Part shown: in pieces, positions 62,720 to 64,000 of the stretch
Position numbering within the stretch: position 1 is the stretch's first letter
Layout of the letters: every line of letters starts with the position of its first letter
NCBI RefSeq assembly: GCF_001684975.1
Contig: NZ_MAYH01000048.1
Location: forward strand, 248,001 to 312,000
From: Chryseobacterium artocarpi
Lineage (GTDB): Bacteria > Bacteroidota > Bacteroidia > Flavobacteriales > Weeksellaceae
Direction of reading: 5' to 3'
Length of the DNA stretch: 64,000 bases
Translations under genes and position numbers: made by a program
Notes under the pieces: model-generated
What the model was told of the DNA's origin: nothing
Database searches by the model: none
Seen by the model: only the letters and a program-made list of their open reading frames with translations

Positions 62720-64000
62720 TATGAATTTAACATTCAGAGCACTCATCTTATGGCTGGGCTGCCCTGTGCTATCCTTTGCTCAGTTTACGAGTTTAGAGGA
62801 TGTACTTCTCAGGGTTGAAAAAAATTACCAGTCCATTCAAAAAAAGGAAATCAATATACAAGCTTCAAAGGAAAGACTTAAGCTTCAGAAAACGTATTAT
62901 CTGCCGGAAGTTTCGGTAATGGCTCAGCAAAGTTTCGGAACCATTAATGCCCAAAACGGACCTATGTACAATATGGGTAGTTCAGGTATTGCCTCTACGT
63001 CCATGCCTTTGGCAGAACAAAACTGGAATGCAGCTTTCGGAAGTTTATATCTCGCTAATATCAACTGGAGCGTTTATACTTTTGGAAAACTTAAAACAAA
63101 AGAAAATATAGAGATTGCAGATACGGAACTTCAAAAGGCAGATTTAAAGCAGGAAATTTTTCAACAACAGATAAAAGCAGCAGCAGCTTATTTCAATCTT
63201 CTGGTAAGTCAACGATTGGAAAATGTACAGTTGGAAAACCATAAACGTTCAGAAGTTATTTACTCTATTGCACAGGTAAGAGCCAACAGCGGGCTGATCC
63301 CCGAAGTAGATGCTTCTTTAGCAAAAGCAGAAATGTCTAGTGCACAAACGGCTGTTCTTAATGCCAATGACCATGTTCTGGAATACAATAAAAAACTATC
63401 TGATCTATTAGCGGAAAATTTCACAGACTATCAGCTAGATCATTATTTCAGTAAAAATACGCCAACCTTGCTTCAGGAAAACTTATCATTGGATAATCAC
63501 CCTACTACCCTTTTTATTGCTCAAAAAATCAATAAAAGTAAGCAGCAGGAAACCTATTTGAATAAAACCGGACTGCCTTCTCTTTCACTTTTTGGCACAT
63601 TTCAGGGAAGAGGTTCCGGCTTTGGATGGAATTATGTTCAGGATAATTCTGCCTATTCACCCTCTTATCTTAAAGGAATCGGTGTAGACAGGATGAATTA
63701 TATTGTTGGACTTAACCTCAGCTGGAATCTCACTGACTTTTACAGAAACACCTCTAAAGTAAATGAGCAGAAACTGGTTACAAAAGCTCTAGATTTTGAT
63801 TATCAGCAACTACAGCAAGAACTATTTAACCAACAAAATCTTTCAGAGCAAAAATATAAAAATGCTGTAACAAAAATCGCAGAATCAAAAGTTCAGTTAC
63901 AGGCTGCAACCGATGCATTCCATCAGCAAAAAGCTTTGTATGAAAACGGATTAACAACAATTGTAGATTTTACCCAGGCTTTATACCTTTTGAATCGTGC
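62720..64000 (+). CDS. TolC family outer membrane efflux protein, truncated by the window
   Basis: The frame runs from ATG 62720 to the right edge without a stop (427 codons seen). Signal peptide (LILWLGCPVLSFA), then the TolC repeat pattern of long coiled-coil helices and strands (SLEDVLLRVEKNYQSIQ..., IKAAAAYFNLLVSQR, NINWSVYTFGKL, and later NENGLTTIVDF-like YENGLTTIVDFTQALYLL). It forms the outer membrane tunnel of an RND-type pump whose other parts should lie downstream. The small Cys-rich protein before it suggests a heavy-metal pump. Confidence 0.88.

Overview
The window looks like chromosome from a flavobacterium of the Weeksellaceae, most likely Chryseobacterium or a close relative. 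Grounds: Bacteroidetes promoter boxes (TAnnTTTG), SusC/SusD genes, type IX secretion C-terminal tails, PorT-like barrel proteins, an HYC_CC_PP-type protein and low GC. No rRNA, tRNA or CRISPR array was seen.

Layout. (1) 1-9098: the tail of a SusC/SusD pair with an S9 prolyl oligopeptidase on the plus strand, facing a minus-strand set (small lipoprotein, MauE-like redox membrane protein, four-Cys DUF6520-like secreted peptide). A TPR/AraC regulator diverges from that set. (2) 9099-30404: mobilisation genes (relaxase, accessory protein, ParA) and a Bacteroidetes tra operon (TraE, TraF, TraG, three tandem TraI-like proteins, TraJ, TraK, a TraL-like protein, TraM, TraN, coupling protein, M23 peptidase and tail genes). 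TraG is broken at a T10 run and carries an inserted DnaJ J-domain. (3) 30402-36528: small cargo genes, mostly unknown, including a PD-(D/E)XK-like protein and an HNH protein. (4) 36672-41131: a minus-strand PRTRC cassette (SSB, unknown, E, C, large protein, B, ThiF). (5) 41.3-47.0 kb: an iteron-type replication origin with a DnaA box, a pair of surface proteins, a primase, a Rep-like initiator and small DNA-binding proteins. (6) 47079-49740: a membrane protein, a tyrosine integrase, a helix-turn-helix protein and the repeat-rich right end of the element.

Together 9.1-49.7 kb is an integrative conjugative element that also carries a plasmid-like replicon. Its right end abuts chromosomal dnaK. 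The left end was not located: it may lie at 9.1-9.2 kb, or the SusCD/S9/MauE cassette may be cargo with the end outside the window. From 49.8 kb onward the genes look chromosomal: dnaK, a secreted M43 metalloprotease, a beta-barrel protein, ppk1-ppx, an SDR-like protein, a large type IX-secreted choice-of-anchor I protein, a DUF3060 protein, and the start of a TolC-type efflux locus.

Most distinctive signals: the J-domain inside the VirB4-type ATPase, the iteron/DnaA-box origin inside an ICE, a three-copy ~200-bp promoter-bearing intergenic repeat, the PRTRC cassette, and the Cys-peptide/MauE/S9/SusCD cassette. Family names come from recognition of the sequences, not from database searches.
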